Assembly: GCF_021631985.1 (NCBI RefSeq)
Contig: NZ_CP070225.1
Coordinates: forward strand, 6,634,001 to 6,698,000
Direction of reading: 5' to 3'
From: Sandaracinus amylolyticus
Lineage (GTDB): Bacteria; Myxococcota_A; Polyangia; Polyangiales; Sandaracinaceae
Length of the DNA stretch: 64,000 nt
In this document: positions 60,573 to 64,000 of the stretch, piece by piece
Numbering within the stretch: the stretch's first letter is position 1
How the letters are laid out: every line of letters begins with the position of its first letter
The notes under the pieces: model-generated
What the model saw: the letters and a program-made list of their open reading frames with translations, nothing else
Databases searched by the model: none
What the model was told of the DNA's origin: nothing
Program-made: the position numbers and the translations under genes

Positions 60573-62063
60573 ATGACGCTGGCGACGAGCGAGCCGATCG
60601 GGGCGCTGCCCGAGGGCACGCGCTTCGGACGCTACCGCACGGTCGCGCGCATCGGCGGCGGTGGGATGGCGGAGGTGTACCTCGCCAGCCTCGTCGGTGA
60701 GCTCGGGTTCGCGCAATCGTTTGTGCTCAAACGGATTCTCCCGGAGCTCGCGGGAGACGAGCGCTTCGTCGCGATGCTCGCCGACGAGGCACGGCTCGCC
60801 GCGCACGTTCGGCACCGCAGCGTCGCGCAGGTGATCGAGCTCGTCTCGACGCCGGAGCTCGCGATCGTGATGGAGCTCGTCGAGGGCGAGTCGCTCGCGG
60901 GGCTCCTGCGCGCGACCGCCGCCGCGGGCGTGCGGCTGCCGGTCCACGTGGTCGCGTACATCGTGGCGGAGATCGCCGCGGGCCTGCACGCCGCGCACAC
61001 ACTGGTCGACGCAGCGGGCGCGCCGATGAACCTCGTGCATCGCGACGTCTCGCCGTCGAACGTGATGATCGCGATCGACGGCAGCGTGAAGCTGCTCGAC
61101 TTCGGGGTCGCCGCGGCGGAAGGACGGCTCGCGCGCACCCGCACCGGCGAGCTCAAGGGCAAGCTCGCATACACCGCGCCCGAGGCGCTCGACGGCGGGC
61201 GGCCCGATCCGCGGTGGGACGTGTTCTCGCTCGGGTGCGTGCTGTGGGAAGGGCTCACCGGCGAGCGGCTCTTCAAGCGCGAGTCGGAGGCGGCGACGAT
61301 CCGCGCGGTGCTCGATGGCGAGATCCCCGCGCCGGGGATCGCACCGGCGCTCGATCGCGCGTGCCTCGCGGCGCTGGCGCGTGATCCCGCGGCGCGCACC
61401 ACGAGCATGGCGGAGCTGCGCGCGCAGCTGCTGCCCTTCGTCACGTCGAGCAGCGCCGACGACGCGGCCACGCTGCTGCGCGCGCGCTGCCACGCGCGCC
61501 TCGACGCGATGGCGGCGCTGCGGCGCGGCGCGGACACTTCGTTCGCGCCGGTGCTCGCCGAGGGCGAGTCGCGGGTGCGCGTCACGCGATCGATGCGCGG
61601 GCGCTCGAATCGCCCGTGCGTCGTCGCGGGCCTCGCGGTGGTCGCGCTCGCGGCGGTGGGCGGCGTCATCGCAGCGCGCTCGGGCGGCGATGTCGATGAG
61701 CCGATCGCACCGATTGCGACGAGTGTCGTGGTGCCGCCGCCGATCGCGCAGAGCGCCAGTCCGGTGCATGCCAGTCCGCCGGCGGAGCGTGCCAGTCCCG
61801 CGGAACAGCACGAGAGTCCGGCGCCGGTGCGATCGATTCGAGTCAGCAGCACGCCGCGCGCCGAGGTGCGCGAGGGTGACGTCGTGCTCGGACGCACTCC
61901 GCTCTCGCTCGACGTCGCGACCCCGCGCGAGATCACGCTCCACGAGCCGCGCTTCCGGCCGGCGCGCGTGCGGCTCTCGCCGTCGTCGCCGGAGTCCGTG
62001 GAGGTCACGCTCTCGCGCGCCCGTCGTGGCCAATCCCGCGACGACTACGATCTCTGGGACTAG
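60573..62063 (+). CDS. Hanks-type Ser/Thr protein kinase with membrane helix and PEGA domain
   Basis: 496 aa from the ATG at 60573. The kinase domain has GGGGMAEVY, the ATP Lys53 in VLKRI, HRDVSPSN (Asp158), DFG (Asp176) and TAPEAL. One membrane helix (CVVAGLAVVALAAVGGVIAA) is followed by a Pro/Ser-rich linker and a PEGA domain (STPRAEVREGDVVLGRTPLSLDV), so the C-terminus is outside the cytoplasm. It probably senses an envelope signal. Its TAG overlaps the convergent stop in CTAG. Confidence 0.93.
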   Translation: MTLATSEPIGALPEGTRFGRYRTVARIGGGGMAEVYLASLVGELGFAQSFVLKRILPELAGDERFVAMLADEARLAAHVRHRSVAQVIELVSTPELAIVMELVEGESLAGLLRATAAAGVRLPVHVVAYIVAEIAAGLHAAHTLVDAAGAPMNLVHRDVSPSNVMIAIDGSVKLLDFGVAAAEGRLARTRTGELKGKLAYTAPEALDGGRPDPRWDVFSLGCVLWEGLTGERLFKRESEAATIRAVLDGEIPAPGIAPALDRACLAALARDPAARTTSMAELRAQLLPFVTSSSADDAATLLRARCHARLDAMAALRRGADTSFAPVLAEGESRVRVTRSMRGRSNRPCVVAGLAVVALAAVGGVIAARSGGDVDEPIAPIATSVVVPPPIAQSASPVHASPPAERASPAEQHESPAPVRSIRVSSTPRAEVREGDVVLGRTPLSLDVATPREITLHEPRFRPARVRLSPSSPESVEVTLSRARRGQSRDDYDLWD

Positions 62064-63577
62064 AAGAGCACTCGCAGCTCGGTCGCCGCGGGGTCGCTCT
62101 CGCCCTCCGCGTTCTCCTGCACCTCGATCTCGCCGAGCACGTTCAGACCGAGATCCCAGGTCTCTTCGTTCGCGAATCGAATCGCGTACTCCGCACGATC
62201 ACGCACGGTCTCGGAGCGCGACGGCACCCAGAGCGCGACTCGATACGTGCCCGGTGCGATCGACGCGGGCAGTCCGATGCGCGCGTCGAGCATGTGCGTC
62301 TGTCCCGGCACGAAGCGCCGCACGTCGGTGCCCGGCAGCTCGACCTCGTGGCGCACGCCGGGCCCGTCGATCACGAGCCACACCTCGCGACGATTGATCG
62401 GAGCCGCGAACCCCCGGTTCTGGAATTGCGCGCGAAGTCGGAACGAGCCGCCGGGTCGGATCGCGTCGGGGATCTCCGCCGCGTCGAGCACGAATCGATA
62501 TCCGAGCCGCGACTGGATCTCGCCCATGCACCCTTCGGCCTCGAGCGCGTCGAGGACCGCGGTGTTGTAGTCGTCGCTCAGGAACGTGTAGTGGAAGAGC
62601 CCGAGCTCGGAGAGCGCAGTCGTGCAGTTGGTGCGCGCCGAGAGCAGACACATCGAGCCGCCGACCGGCACGAACGGCGACTCCGACTCCATGTAGTCGC
62701 GCCAGCGATCCACCGCGCCGGCGAACGTGCCGAGATCGTCCTCGCTGCCGAGGAAGCACTCGTTGTGGTGCCCCACGCGCGCTGCGTACGTGTCGGACCA
62801 CGCGGCCCCGACCGCGATCGGATCTCCGTACATGTCGCTCTTGAGCTCGGGGCGACGCACCAGCGCGGTGCGCTCTTCGAGCGCGTCGAGCAGCGCCTCG
62901 ACGACCGCGCGCTGCTGCGGCGGGCCCTCGTTGCCGTTGCTCGACTCGCGCCACTCGCCGTAGACGCCGATGAAGCCCGCCTCGATCGTCGCGATCACGT
63001 CGGCGTTGCGCGAGAGCACGCCGCGGAGCTGCTCGATGTGCGAGAGGATCCGCGAGAGCGTGGCGTCGGCGCCGGCATCGCTCTCGTTGTACGCGAAGCG
63101 CAGCACGACCGACGCGCCCGACTCGCGCACCTCGCCGAGCCCGCGCTCGAGCGCATCGAGGAACGTCGTCGGCAGATCGGTCTCGCGATAGGGCTCGAGC
63201 AGGACGAGATCGTAGGTGAGCGTCACGCCGCGCTCGACCGCGAGGAAGTCGGCGTTGGTGAGCGTCGTGAGATCGGCGCCCACGAAGAAGCCGCGCTCGG
63301 GGTTGAGGATCGGGGTCGTGATCTCGGTGAAGCTGCGCGCGCGCGCCGGCGCGTCGCCGGTCACGCCGGCGTCGTCGCTCTGCCCACCGTCCGCGCCCGT
63401 TCGCGCGCACACGTCCGCGATGCACTCGTAGCCGCTCGGACAAGGGCACGAGCGACCTTCGATGCGAGGTGCATCGAAGGTGCACGACGCCGTCGTGCCG
63501 AGCGCGAGGAGGCACGCGACGCGCAGATCAGAAACGAAGCTCGACGCCCTGCTCCGAGATGCGCGCTCGATCGCCAT
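62060..63577 (-). CDS. Lipoprotein with DUF4874/DUF4832-like domains
   Basis: 505 aa; the ATG at 63577 follows GGAGG. The long signal ends in lipobox TASC (Cys32), then a small Cys-rich part (CPCPSGYECIADVC). ILNPERGFFVGADL, ATIEAGFIGVYGEWRESSNG and LGYRFVLDAAEIPDAIRPGGSFRLRAQFQNRGFAAPINRR match the DUF4874 plus DUF4832 pair, thought to be glycoside-hydrolase-like. It may cleave or bind polysaccharide at the surface. Its 5' end overlaps the next minus-strand gene by 50 bases. Confidence 0.8.
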   Translation of the reverse strand: MAIERASRSRASSFVSDLRVACLLALGTTASCTFDAPRIEGRSCPCPSGYECIADVCARTGADGGQSDDAGVTGDAPARARSFTEITTPILNPERGFFVGADLTTLTNADFLAVERGVTLTYDLVLLEPYRETDLPTTFLDALERGLGEVRESGASVVLRFAYNESDAGADATLSRILSHIEQLRGVLSRNADVIATIEAGFIGVYGEWRESSNGNEGPPQQRAVVEALLDALEERTALVRRPELKSDMYGDPIAVGAAWSDTYAARVGHHNECFLGSEDDLGTFAGAVDRWRDYMESESPFVPVGGSMCLLSARTNCTTALSELGLFHYTFLSDDYNTAVLDALEAEGCMGEIQSRLGYRFVLDAAEIPDAIRPGGSFRLRAQFQNRGFAAPINRREVWLVIDGPGVRHEVELPGTDVRRFVPGQTHMLDARIGLPASIAPGTYRVALWVPSRSETVRDRAEYAIRFANEETWDLGLNVLGEIEVQENAEGESDPAATELRVLF

Positions 63578-64000
63578 CGCTCGATCCTCCACTCGAGAGC
63601 TCCACGATCAACCAGATCGTCCCCGTGACGAGGAGCCCGGCGCCCACCGCCCATGCGACCGTCGCGCCGAGCCCGAGATCGTTGGCGCGTGCGTGGGCAT
63701 CGGCGGCATCGCGGCCCGACCTCGTCACGTCCTGCGACTGCGCGTCGGCATCGAAGGCGAGCGCCGTGAGCGCACCGCCCACCGCGAGCCCCGCGATGCC
63801 CACACCGCCGAGGACGAAGGGCACCGGCGTCAGGCTCGGGCCCGATGGCTCCGCGACGATCGGCGCCGGCGCCGGCTCGGGCTCGAGGGGCACCGCGGCG
63901 GCCGCGGCGCGCGCCTCTTCTTCTCTCTGCCGCGCGCGTGCGCTCTCCTCGCGCACCACCGCGAGCCGCTCCTCGACGCGTTGTCGCTGCGCGCGATCGC
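63528..64000 (-). CDS. Envelope protein with Pro/Glu linker and two membrane helices (5' end outside window)
   Basis: The frame is open to the window edge, reading DRAQRQRVEERLAVVREESARARQREEEARAAAAAV, a charged helix or coiled coil. EPEPAPAP and two membrane helices (FVLGGVGIAGLAVGGALTALAF and LGATVAWAVGAGLLVTGTIWLIV) follow. The linker-plus-helix end resembles that of the TPR protein at 39576-40331, so TPRs may lie outside the window. It is upstream of and overlaps the DUF4832-like gene, so the two are likely co-transcribed. Confidence 0.7.
   Translation of the reverse strand, partial: DRAQRQRVEERLAVVREESARARQREEEARAAAAAVPLEPEPAPAPIVAEPSGPSLTPVPFVLGGVGIAGLAVGGALTALAFDADAQSQDVTRSGRDAADAHARANDLGLGATVAWAVGAGLLVTGTIWLIVELSSGGSSDGDRARISEQGVELRF

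Noticed and set aside
1-64000. Insertion sequences, prophage, integrons, tRNA or rRNA genes
   Set aside because: No transposase, integrase or phage motif, and no recognisable tRNA or rRNA sequence, was seen on either strand.

Overview
The window is very GC-rich (roughly 70 %, with almost every third codon position G or C) and looks like chromosomal DNA of a myxobacterium, most likely of the Sandaracinus/Polyangiales type. The supporting signs are two DUF2378 proteins (a family almost confined to myxobacteria), a matrixin protease ending in a MYXO-CTERM-like tail (GCSC, membrane helix, Arg cluster), two Hanks-type Ser/Thr kinases (one with a PEGA domain), a rhomboid fused to TPRs, and about 17 predicted lipoproteins, many with an Asp/Ala/Gly-rich spacer after the lipidated Cys. 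I recognise 64 protein genes, two of them cut by the window edges. I see no rRNA, tRNA, CRISPR array, transposase, integrase or phage gene. No gene-free stretch exceeds 300 bases.

Layout. 1-11 kb: three large envelope lipoproteins, an SDR reductase, a DUF2378 protein, a family 4 glycosyltransferase and the glycogen debranching enzyme GlgX. 11-17 kb: a STAS-like protein, a tandem 93-bp repeat, an NAD-dependent epimerase divergent from its likely TetR regulator, an S9 peptidase, a PAP2 phosphatase and a type II pseudopilin. 17-28 kb: a lipoprotein divergent from a four-gene envelope redox operon (Cys-rich lipoprotein, redoxin lipoprotein, beta-barrel protein, TlpA-like protein), then a ChaN-like lipoprotein, cystathionine gamma-synthase/lyase and several small lipoproteins. 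28-41 kb: a Ser/Thr kinase, a TetR-fatty acid hydroxylase operon, a royal-jelly-family lipoprotein with a retropepsin-like 'zinc protease', glyoxalase II, a CPA2 cation/proton antiporter, a TPR protein and a DEDDh exonuclease. 41-52 kb: rhodanese and MauE-type membrane proteins, a matrixin with a secreted partner, an MBL-fold hydrolase, a class I terpene synthase coupled to a STAS-like protein, a carotenoid oxygenase, an alpha/beta hydrolase and the second DUF2378 protein. 52-64 kb: lipoyl synthase (lipA), phosphatidylserine synthase, a CheY-like receiver, the E1alpha/E1beta/E2 genes of a 2-oxoacid dehydrogenase complex, a rhomboid-TPR protein, a second kinase and a DUF4874/DUF4832-like lipoprotein.

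How the genes work together. LipA makes the cofactor that the E2 subunit downstream carries; the two loci also share a 10-bp upstream sequence. The terpene synthase and carotenoid oxygenase suggest isoprenoid-derived products. Many gene pairs overlap by 1-4 bases (ATGA, GTGA, TGATG), so translational coupling is common. Four convergent pairs end with abutting or shared stop codons.

The most unusual signal is a dispersed, structured repeat of about 80-93 bp. In four places its GGAGTG motif starts exactly 10 bases after the last base of a gene's TGA stop codon, on whichever strand that gene lies. Other points worth attention are the terpene synthase-STAS coupling, an E1alpha subunit with a degenerate thiamine-diphosphate motif, and the coupled redox/beta-barrel operon.
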